From Candidatus Methanomethylophilaceae archaeon (GTDB lineage Archaea > Thermoplasmatota > Thermoplasmata > Methanomassiliicoccales > Methanomethylophilaceae): DNA of 48,837 nt. Every line of letters starts with the position of its first letter. Position 1 is the stretch's first letter. The stretch covers positions 1 through 48,837 of the forward strand of contig CALULN010000007.1 of the NCBI GenBank assembly GCA_944321505.1, in the 5' to 3' direction. Shown here in pieces: positions 32,826-40,470 of the stretch. A program made the position numbers and the translations under genes. The notes under the pieces are model-generated. The model ran no database searches. It was not told the DNA's origin and was given only the letters and a program-made list of their open reading frames with translations.

Positions 32826-34604
32826 ATGGCTGACGGCATGACCAGGATGGACAAGCTGCGCCTCTTCATGAGGTACACCGAGAGGAAGGACTACCTCATG
32901 CTGATGGCGGCTTTCCTGTTCGTCGTCGTCCAGGTGTACATGGACATCACCATCCCCGGCTACATGTCGGAGATCGTGGAGCTCCTGTACACTCCCGGGA
33001 CCGTCCCGTCAGACATCCTCGGCACCGGCGGATGGATGCTCCTCTGCGCCCTGGTCAGCCTGTCGGCGGCCCTCGTCACCGGGTTCATCGCCGCCAGAGT
33101 GGCGGCCACCGTCGCCATGAGGCTCAGGGAGGCCATCTTCCGCAAGACCCTGTCATTCTCCATGGAGGAGATCGGCAGGTTCTCCACCGCAAGCCTGATC
33201 ACCAGGTCAACCAACGACATCACCCAGGTGCAGCTTTTCATCGCCGTGGGGATGCAGGTGATCATCAAGGCGCCCATAATGGCCGTCTGGGGTGTTTCAA
33301 TGATCCTGGGCAAGAACTTCGAGTGGACCCTCGTCACCGCCGGGGCGGTGGTCATACTCGTTCTGATAATGTCGGTCATCGTCTTCGTGGCGATTCCGAA
33401 ATCCAGGCTCATCCAGTCTCTGACGGACGACGTCAACCGCGTCACCAGGGAGAACCTCACCGGCATAAGGGTGGTCAGGGCGTACAACGCCGAGGGCTAC
33501 CAGGAGGAGAAGTTCGAGGACGCCAACAGGCGCCTGACGGACACCAACCTGTTCGTAAGCAAGGTGATGTCGCTGGTGTCCCCCAGCATGAGCTTCCTCA
33601 TGTCCGGGCTCACGGCTGCGATATACATCGTGGGGGCGACCCTCATCGACAGCGCGCTGCCCTTGGAGCGTACCGCCCTCTTCGCGGACATGGTGGTGTT
33701 CTCCAACTACGCCATGCTGATCATCATGGCGTTCATGTCATTGTCCATGATCACCATCATCGCCCCCAGGTCGCTGGTCGCCGCGGGCCGTATCGTGGAG
33801 GTGATCGCCACCGACGCAACCATCGCCGACGGTACCGAGACCGAAGGTGTCCCGGGGAAGGAGGGGACGGTGGAGTTCAGGGACGTCTCCTTCAGCTACC
33901 CGGGTGCGCAGGAGGCGGTGGTCTCCGGCATCACGTTCACAGCATCCAAGGGCGATACCGTGGCCATCATCGGCGCCACCGGATGCGGGAAATCGACGAT
34001 TGTCAACCTCATCCCCAGATTCTACGACGTCACATCCGGTTCGGTCATGGTCGACGGCAGGGACGTCCGCGAGTACACGCAGCGCTCCCTCAGGGACAGG
34101 ATCGGCTACGTCCCCCAGAAGGCTGTGCTGTTCTCCGGGACCGTCAGATCCAACGTGTCCTACGGGTCCGAGGACGCTACCGACGAGGAGGTCCGCAAGG
34201 CTGTCGCCGTTGCGCAGGGCAGGGACTTCGTGGAGTCCATGGAGGGCGGATATGACGCACCAATCGCCCAAGGAGGCTCCAACGTATCCGGGGGGCAGAA
34301 GCAGAGGCTCTCCATAGCCAGGGCCGTATGCTCCAAACCGGAGATCTACATCTTTGATGATTCCTTCTCGGCATTGGATTACAAGACCGACCTCAATCTC
34401 CGCCGCGCGCTGAAGGACGAGGTGGGGGATGCGACCGTCATAATGGTCGCCCAGAGGATAGGCACCATAAGGGATGCGGACACGATCCTGGTGGTGGACG
34501 ACGGGCGCATCGTCGGGAGCGGGAGGCACGACGATCTCCTCCGCGACTGCCCCGTATACAGGGAGATAGCGCTGTCCCAGCTGTCCGAGGAGGAGCTGTC
34601 ATGA
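32826..34604 (+). CDS. Heterodimeric ABC exporter, subunit with degenerate ATPase site
   Basis: 592 residues: six-helix exporter membrane domain (~20-320) and an ATPase domain. Walker A is GATGCGKST, the signature VSGGQKQRLSIARA is intact, but Walker B is IYIFDDSFSALD, with Asp in place of the catalytic Glu. That substitution marks the degenerate site of heterodimeric exporters such as TM287/288. ATG at 32826 lies ~22 bp after a TATA-like ATTAAATATC. It overlaps the next gene by 4 bp. Drugs or lipids are typical cargo; the actual cargo is unknown. Confidence 0.9.
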   Translation: MADGMTRMDKLRLFMRYTERKDYLMLMAAFLFVVVQVYMDITIPGYMSEIVELLYTPGTVPSDILGTGGWMLLCALVSLSAALVTGFIAARVAATVAMRLREAIFRKTLSFSMEEIGRFSTASLITRSTNDITQVQLFIAVGMQVIIKAPIMAVWGVSMILGKNFEWTLVTAGAVVILVLIMSVIVFVAIPKSRLIQSLTDDVNRVTRENLTGIRVVRAYNAEGYQEEKFEDANRRLTDTNLFVSKVMSLVSPSMSFLMSGLTAAIYIVGATLIDSALPLERTALFADMVVFSNYAMLIIMAFMSLSMITIIAPRSLVAAGRIVEVIATDATIADGTETEGVPGKEGTVEFRDVSFSYPGAQEAVVSGITFTASKGDTVAIIGATGCGKSTIVNLIPRFYDVTSGSVMVDGRDVREYTQRSLRDRIGYVPQKAVLFSGTVRSNVSYGSEDATDEEVRKAVAVAQGRDFVESMEGGYDAPIAQGGSNVSGGQKQRLSIARAVCSKPEIYIFDDSFSALDYKTDLNLRRALKDEVGDATVIMVAQRIGTIRDADTILVVDDGRIVGSGRHDDLLRDCPVYREIALSQLSEEELS

Positions 34605-36421
34605 GCCCGCCTCCCGGACCTATGAGGGGCAGGCGCCACGGGCCCTCCATGCCCACCGAGAAGGCGGCCGACTTCAGGGGGACCATCGTGAAGCTCGTCC
34701 GCTACTGCCGCCCGTACCTCCCTGCGATACTGATCGCAGTGGTGTTCGCCGCTCTCGGCGCCGTCATGAGCGTCATCGGGCCCAACTTCGTCGGCGACCT
34801 GTCGGATCTCATCTCCGAAGGCATCCCGGTCGCGGGGCATTCGGGCGTCATAGACATGGATGCGGTTATGCGGATCTCCGTCATCCTGCTGTCCATATAC
34901 GCCGCATCCTGGGTGTTCAACTTCCTCCAGGGCTACATCATGGCCACCACGTCCCAGCGCATAGCCAGGACCATGCGCTCGGAGATATCGGCCAAGATAA
35001 ACCGCATGCCTCTGAGGTACTTCGACCGCCATCAGTTCGGCGATACGCTGAGCCGCGTCACAAACGACGTGGACTCCGTGGGCGTGGCCCTCAACAGCAG
35101 CATAGGGTCCCTTGTGAACGCCCTGGCCATGCTCCTGGGCTGCCTGGTGATGATGCTGTGGACCAACTGGATAATGGCAGGGGTAGCCATCATCGCCACG
35201 GTCTTCGGATTCGTGCTGATGTTCACCATCATGCGCAGGAGCCAGAAGTACTTCGTCGGCCAGCAGAGGGTGCTCGGCGAGGTCAACGGGCAGATCGAGG
35301 AGGTCTACTCGGGCCACACCGTGGTCAAGGCCTTCAACGGAGAGTACGGCGCCATAGGCCAGTTCGTCGACGCCAACGGCAGGCTCTACAGCAACGCATG
35401 GAAGAGCCAGTTCCTCTCCGGTATGATGATGCCCCTGATGGGATTCGTGGGCAACCTCGGATATGTCGCCGTCTGCATAACCGGGTCCGTGCTGATGGTC
35501 CAGGGCCATGCGGACATCGGTACCATCGTGTCGTTCATGATATACGTGAGGCTGTTCACGTCACCGCTGAACCTGATAGCCCAGGCCAACACCAGCATCC
35601 AGTCCGCAGCGGCCGCGGGCGAGAGGGTGTTCGAGTTCCTGGGCGAGGAGGAGATGGAGGACGAGTCCTCCAAGACCGCTGCCATCGACGAGGTCAGGGG
35701 GAAGGTGGAGTTCGACCATGTGAGGTTCGGTTACCTCCCCGACAAGACCATCATCCACGACCTCAGCTTCACCGCCGAGCCCGGCAGCAAGGTGGCCGTC
35801 GTCGGCCCCACCGGCGCAGGGAAGACCACTCTGGTGAACCTGCTCATGAGGTTCTACGACCCGGATTCCGGGGAGATCCGCATCGACGGCATCCCCACCT
35901 CCGACATGCCCAGGGAGAAGGTCAGGGACCTGTTCTGCATGATCCTCCAGGACACCTGGATATTCGAGGGCACCATCCGCGAGAACATAGTGTACTCGGA
36001 GGAGGGCGTCACCGACGAGGATGTGATGAGGGCCTGCGACGCCGTCGGCCTGATCCACTTCGTCAACACCCTGCCCGAGGGCCTGGACACCGTCCTGGAC
36101 GACAGAGCCAGCATCTCCGCCGGACAGAGGCAGCAGATCACCATAGCGAGGGCGATCATCGAGAACGCCCCGCTCCTGATACTCGATGAGGCCACATCAT
36201 CCGTCGACACCCGCACCGAGAGGGTGATCCAGAGGGCCATGGACGACCTCACCGTGGGCAGGACGTCCTTCGTCATCGCCCACCGCCTGTCCACCATCCG
36301 CAACGCGGACGTCATCCTGGTGATGAGGGACGGGGACATCAAGGAGATAGGCAATCACGACGAGCTCATGGCCCGCAACGGGTACTACGCCGAGCTCTAC
36401 AACAGCCAGTTCGAGGAGTGA
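34601..36421 (+). CDS. Heterodimeric ABC exporter, subunit with catalytic Walker B
   Basis: 606 residues with a Pro/Arg-rich cytoplasmic N-terminus (~1-25), a six-helix membrane domain and an ATPase domain. Walker A is GPTGAGKTT, Walker B is LLILDEATSSVDT with the catalytic Glu, and the signature is SISAGQRQQITIARA, a weakened LSGGQ. In the heterodimer its Walker B pairs with the intact signature of the partner, giving one good and one weak site. It starts within the partner's stop (ATGA). The thioesterase gene follows 3 bp later. Confidence 0.92.
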   Translation: MSPPPGPMRGRRHGPSMPTEKAADFRGTIVKLVRYCRPYLPAILIAVVFAALGAVMSVIGPNFVGDLSDLISEGIPVAGHSGVIDMDAVMRISVILLSIYAASWVFNFLQGYIMATTSQRIARTMRSEISAKINRMPLRYFDRHQFGDTLSRVTNDVDSVGVALNSSIGSLVNALAMLLGCLVMMLWTNWIMAGVAIIATVFGFVLMFTIMRRSQKYFVGQQRVLGEVNGQIEEVYSGHTVVKAFNGEYGAIGQFVDANGRLYSNAWKSQFLSGMMMPLMGFVGNLGYVAVCITGSVLMVQGHADIGTIVSFMIYVRLFTSPLNLIAQANTSIQSAAAAGERVFEFLGEEEMEDESSKTAAIDEVRGKVEFDHVRFGYLPDKTIIHDLSFTAEPGSKVAVVGPTGAGKTTLVNLLMRFYDPDSGEIRIDGIPTSDMPREKVRDLFCMILQDTWIFEGTIRENIVYSEEGVTDEDVMRACDAVGLIHFVNTLPEGLDTVLDDRASISAGQRQQITIARAIIENAPLLILDEATSSVDTRTERVIQRAMDDLTVGRTSFVIAHRLSTIRNADVILVMRDGDIKEIGNHDELMARNGYYAELYNSQFEE

Positions 36422-36424
36422 ACA

Positions 36425-36844
36425 ATGAACGATTGCGAGATAGACCCCTCCCTCGAGGGGGTGGAGGAGAGGCTGGAGGAGCTGTACTCGGCTCCCTTCG
36501 CCAGGCACATGGGCATCGAGCCCGTGTACATATCCGCAGATGAGGTGCGCATGCGCATGGACCTCAGGCCGGAGCATAGGAACAGCCTGGGCGTCTGCCA
36601 CGGCTCCGTCATCTACGCATTGGCGGACCACACCCTGGCCTTCGCCAGCAACATCTTCCGCGACGCCATAGGCCAGAGCGCCAACATCATCTACCACCGC
36701 CCGGCGGTGGGGGACTCGCTGGAGTCCGTGTCCAGGAAGATCAACGAGTCCAGATCCTTCGGGGTGTACGACATCAGGGTGTACTCCCAGGGGAAGCTGG
36801 CCGCTTCGGGGACATTCACCGCGTACGCCATCAACAGGAGCTGA
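36425..36844 (+). CDS. Hotdog-fold thioesterase (PaaI type)
   Basis: 139 residues. The core motif NSLGVCHGSVIYALADHTLAFASN matches the PaaI/4HBT-II active region, in which the helix-borne Asp (LADHT) acts in catalysis. The acyl-CoA or acyl-thioester substrate is unknown. It lies 3 bp after the ABC exporter and 1 bp before the zinc-ribbon gene, so the four genes probably form one transcript. Confidence 0.85.
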   Translation: MNDCEIDPSLEGVEERLEELYSAPFARHMGIEPVYISADEVRMRMDLRPEHRNSLGVCHGSVIYALADHTLAFASNIFRDAIGQSANIIYHRPAVGDSLESVSRKINESRSFGVYDIRVYSQGKLAASGTFTAYAINRS

Positions 36845-36845
36845 C

Positions 36846-37277
36846 ATGGCGGACAGGAGGTGCCCCAACTGCGGCGAGCTGGTGCCGGCCTTCAGCCTCA
36901 CCTGCCCCAAATGCTACCGTTCCATCCCGAGGGAGGAGCCCGAGGGCAGGTACCGCATAATCGACGACGACCGTGCGCCCTCTCCCCGCATGACCAACCA
37001 CAGGCTGGTGTTCATCCTGAGCATCATACCCGCAGTGTTCGGATTGTTCGGACTGGGGCAGCTCTACCAGAGGGACTGGGCGAAGGGGCTCACGTTCCTG
37101 GCGGCCGGCGTGCTGCTGATGACCGTCATGGTCCTCATGTTCGGCGCCGGGGGCGCCATGGGCATAGTCCTGGGCATAGGGACGCTGATCCTCTTCATCG
37201 GGGTCTTCCTGCTCCAGGCCTTCGATTCCATCGTGCGGTCGCTTTTCACCTTCCAGCCCGCATCTCCAAGAGGATGA
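36846..37277 (+). CDS. Zinc-ribbon membrane protein
   Basis: 143 residues. An N-terminal zinc ribbon CPNCGELVPAFSLTCPKC (residues 6-23) is followed by a charged linker and two to three membrane helices (~56-75, ~85-105, ~108-130). The GLGQLYQRDWAKGLTFLAAG region resembles TM2-type membrane domains. The function is unknown. Its 3' end overlaps the convergent DnaQ-like gene by 32 bp. Confidence 0.75.
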   Translation: MADRRCPNCGELVPAFSLTCPKCYRSIPREEPEGRYRIIDDDRAPSPRMTNHRLVFILSIIPAVFGLFGLGQLYQRDWAKGLTFLAAGVLLMTVMVLMFGAGGAMGIVLGIGTLILFIGVFLLQAFDSIVRSLFTFQPASPRG

Positions 37278-37791
37278 ACGACGTCATAAGCGCCAGATCG
37301 AGAGCGGACCTGCCGTCCCCGATGCCCTTCTCATCGTCGGGGAAGAGTGTGCCGTAGGCCCTGCGGATCATCTCCGGCTGCGACAGGGTGCCTTCCCTGA
37401 GAGAAGGGGGCAGGCCGACGGATGCGGAGGACATGACGGACATCTCCCGGGTTATGTCCCAGGGGTCGTAGACCAGGAACTTCTTGAAAGTGTACCCGAT
37501 GTCGAAGGAGGTAACCGTCTTCCCGGCGAGGATCCTCTTCACCTGCCTCGCCGCCTCCGCCTCGGGCATGCCTCCGGCAAGGTCCTCGGGGGTGAGGCCC
37601 GATGTCGCGGAAAGGTACTGCCTCTGGCGCTTCATGAACGAACCCGGCTCCAGCAGCACACGCGTCGAGAAAGCGCTCTCCACGTCCCCGGTGCAGGTGT
37701 CCACGCGGCAGATGCCTATCTCGGCGATTCTGTCCCTGGGGAATCCGTACTCGCCGTCGGTGTGCACCTCAACCACGTAGACCGTGTCCAT
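37246..37791 (-). CDS. DnaQ/RNase T-fold protein with degenerate exonuclease motifs
   Basis: 181 residues. The layout follows DEDDh exonucleases: VYVVEVHTDG...RIAEIGICRVD, then TSFDIGYTFKKFL and GRSALDLALMTSFIL. The first motif, normally DxExT, reads EVHT, with both carboxylates altered or lost, and the Exo III histidine is missing; the Exo II Asp and the final Asp remain. It is therefore probably weakly active or a binding module. It is divergent from the AddB-like gene (54-bp spacer with TATA-like elements), hinting at a role with that pair. Family assignment is by pattern only. Confidence 0.6.
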   Translation of the reverse strand: MDTVYVVEVHTDGEYGFPRDRIAEIGICRVDTCTGDVESAFSTRVLLEPGSFMKRQRQYLSATSGLTPEDLAGGMPEAEAARQVKRILAGKTVTSFDIGYTFKKFLVYDPWDITREMSVMSSASVGLPPSLREGTLSQPEMIRRAYGTLFPDDEKGIGDGRSALDLALMTSFILLEMRAGR

Positions 37792-37845
37792 GACAGTCCT
37801 CAGCGCCGTGACGGTTATATAGTTTATAGGAGGGAATCAAAGCTG

Positions 37846-40470
37846 ATGCGTGCGGCGAAATCCATCGACGAGCTCTACGAAGAGGTGAAGGGATACGACA
37901 TCGTCCTCTGCAACGATGCGCCACTGGCCCTGGCGCTGAACAACAGGGTGGACGAGCCGCGGCTGGGGCCGCTGGCCGTCACTCCGAGGCAGTATGCCGC
38001 GTCGAATGCCGTGGAGATCACCGGGAAGCCGATAGTCGGCGACATCGCCATGGTCAAGGACGTGGCCGACGACACCGGGTACGGCCTCAGATACGTGCAT
38101 GGGGAGATAGGCAACATACAGAACATGATGCGCTTCGTCTCCGAGCCGGAGCGCCATCTCTCCAGGCGTCCGAGGGAGGTCTGCCGCGCATACAGGGAGC
38201 AGAACACCGTGGACAGGGTGCTGACCCTCTGCGATGCCGAGCAGGGCGGCTACTTCGACTCCATGAAGGTGGCCGCCATAGGCACGGAGCTGTTCGACCA
38301 GCTGGACAAGCACATCCTGCCCAACCTGTCGAAGATGACAGAGGTGGACGTCTTCCGCAGAGGGGAGCACACAATCCCGGAGGTCAGGCTGCTGGGCAAC
38401 GACAGGGAGATCGCCGAATGCGCCGCGGACATCGTCCAGCGCAGCAGCGCGTACGATGTGGCGATAGTCCTCGATACGGAGGGTCCAATCGCCGACACCG
38501 TCAGGTCGGTACTCTATCGCTGCCACATCCCGTTCAAGAACTCCCTGGACGTCAGGGACCTGACCAGCATCAGGGATTTCCTGGAGTTCGCCATCCTCTC
38601 TCTCAGGTTCCAAACCCTCAAAGTGATGGATGTCCGTCAATTGATCTCGTCCTACGGGGGATGGATCCCCGCCAGGTTCGACGGGTACTTCCTGCAGCCC
38701 CTCATGGACTCCGGCGCCCTGAGGAACGGAAGGGCGATGGAGCTGCTGGAGCTGATGAGGGATTCGCAGTCATGCACATTCTCCCAGCTCGCCAAAGGGT
38801 GCATACGCGATTCCGGGGACATGGGCAACGTCACCCTGCTGCTCAACGAGATGGACTGCGTTGACACATTGGTCAACGGCGCCGTCCTGGACGACCTCTA
38901 CTATGCGGTCAACAGCATCGGCGGCCTGAACCACAACGAGCAGCTGTCCGACGATGAGAAGGACGGCGTCCTGCTGGTGGACTGCCGGCGCTCGGTCTAC
39001 GTGGACCGCCCGATAGTGATATACGCCGGCCTGGGCAGCGACTGGGACCGCACCACCGGCGATCTGGATTTCCTGACGTCAGGGCAGCGTCTTGACGAGG
39101 ACGAACGCAACCGCGACAGGTTCGAGATCCTCATGCAGCAGGGGTCCGTCAGATACTATCTGGCCAGTTCCGTGAAGGGAGGCAAGGCGGTCCAGCCCTG
39201 CACACATTTCACGGCCGTCGACGGCAGCACCAAGGTGACGTCCTTCGACCAGATAGCATCGGCTGTTATCGAGGGGCCCTGGAGGACCGACCTCCCGGAC
39301 CGCACCGTCAGATTCGCCTCGGAGGCCTACGCCATGGAGGCGCCGCCGGAGCAGATCTTTTCCAGGTCCGGATTCAACAACTTCTTCTCGTGCCCCCGCA
39401 AGTACATGTACTCCAGGCTCTCCGAGATGGTGGACAAGGACACAACCTTCGTCGGGACGCTGGTGCACGACTACGTGGAGTTCAGGCTGTCCCATCCCTC
39501 CGTAGCCAAGGAGATGGGGGCGGAGCGCTGCGGAGAGCTAATAGCCGAGCGCTGCCAGTGCCTTCATTCGCCCCATCTCAAGGATGTAAAGCGCACCGAG
39601 ATCATGCGCACGGTCCGCAACGTCGATGAGCTCGCCGACAGATTGGCCATAGACCCCGGGATGCAGGTCGCCCGCGCCTCGGAGAAGGAGCCCAATCCCT
39701 TCCTGGAGATGAACGGTCTGGATACAACATCTGAGCATACAGAGTCAAGGCATCAGTCCTCTGCCATCCATCTCTACGGCATCATGGATCTGGTGGACGG
39801 CACGAGGATCTACGACTTCAAGACGGGGAAAGCCAAGACGGCAAAGGATATCGCGTCGTCGTTCAGCTTCGACAAACCTGCCGACTATCCGGATTTCCAG
39901 GCGCTAGCATATCTGGGGATCCTGGAGAACGAGGGGATGGAGGACTGCTCCATCACCTTCGAGTACATTGAGAACAAAGGCGAGGAAATCATGCTGGGCA
40001 GCGGAGCCGGAGCATCGTCGGTTAAAGTGGTCATCGGGGGAACCAAGGCGGAATGCGTTCTGGAGCCGGATAACAACCCGTTGGGTGCTGATAGCTACAA
40101 GAAAATCGATCTCTCGGACATGTTGGACATCTGCTCCGGGTACGGGGACCCATCCGGCTGGCAGACCGACGGCGAACTCATCGGGGAGGTCGTCGGCAGA
40201 TTCGGGGTGACGAAGAGGGTTGCAGAGAACGCCATCAAGCAGGTGGCCAAAGCCATGATGAAGGAATCCTTCCCCTCCGACGGGATGCTCTGCGTCCCCA
40301 AGGAGACCATGGAGCGGTTCCTTCACCTGGTGGCGGATGCCGCGGAGGAGAACGTCCGCTATTATTCAGGAGTCTACCCCCCGAAACCGAGGAAGGGGTG
40401 TGACAAATGCGACTACCGGGACATGTGCACAATAGAGCCCATATCCGGGGGTGAAGAGGATGTCGCTTGA
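37846..40470 (+). CDS. AddB-like nuclease with Fe-S staple and PD-(D/E)XK domain
   Basis: 874 residues. The C-terminal nuclease has IMDLVDGTRIYDFKTGK (Asp then DxK). An early cysteine in FSCPRKYMYSRL and a final CDKCDYRDMC give the 1+3 cysteine set of the AddB/Cas4 iron-sulfur nuclease. The N-terminal ~500 residues resemble an inactivated UvrD-type core; I see no Walker A. ATG at 37846 follows GGAGGGAAT. The stop overlaps the helicase gene by 11 bp. Together they should process double-strand DNA ends for recombination. Confidence 0.82.
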   Translation: MRAAKSIDELYEEVKGYDIVLCNDAPLALALNNRVDEPRLGPLAVTPRQYAASNAVEITGKPIVGDIAMVKDVADDTGYGLRYVHGEIGNIQNMMRFVSEPERHLSRRPREVCRAYREQNTVDRVLTLCDAEQGGYFDSMKVAAIGTELFDQLDKHILPNLSKMTEVDVFRRGEHTIPEVRLLGNDREIAECAADIVQRSSAYDVAIVLDTEGPIADTVRSVLYRCHIPFKNSLDVRDLTSIRDFLEFAILSLRFQTLKVMDVRQLISSYGGWIPARFDGYFLQPLMDSGALRNGRAMELLELMRDSQSCTFSQLAKGCIRDSGDMGNVTLLLNEMDCVDTLVNGAVLDDLYYAVNSIGGLNHNEQLSDDEKDGVLLVDCRRSVYVDRPIVIYAGLGSDWDRTTGDLDFLTSGQRLDEDERNRDRFEILMQQGSVRYYLASSVKGGKAVQPCTHFTAVDGSTKVTSFDQIASAVIEGPWRTDLPDRTVRFASEAYAMEAPPEQIFSRSGFNNFFSCPRKYMYSRLSEMVDKDTTFVGTLVHDYVEFRLSHPSVAKEMGAERCGELIAERCQCLHSPHLKDVKRTEIMRTVRNVDELADRLAIDPGMQVARASEKEPNPFLEMNGLDTTSEHTESRHQSSAIHLYGIMDLVDGTRIYDFKTGKAKTAKDIASSFSFDKPADYPDFQALAYLGILENEGMEDCSITFEYIENKGEEIMLGSGAGASSVKVVIGGTKAECVLEPDNNPLGADSYKKIDLSDMLDICSGYGDPSGWQTDGELIGEVVGRFGVTKRVAENAIKQVAKAMMKESFPSDGMLCVPKETMERFLHLVADAAEENVRYYSGVYPPKPRKGCDKCDYRDMCTIEPISGGEEDVA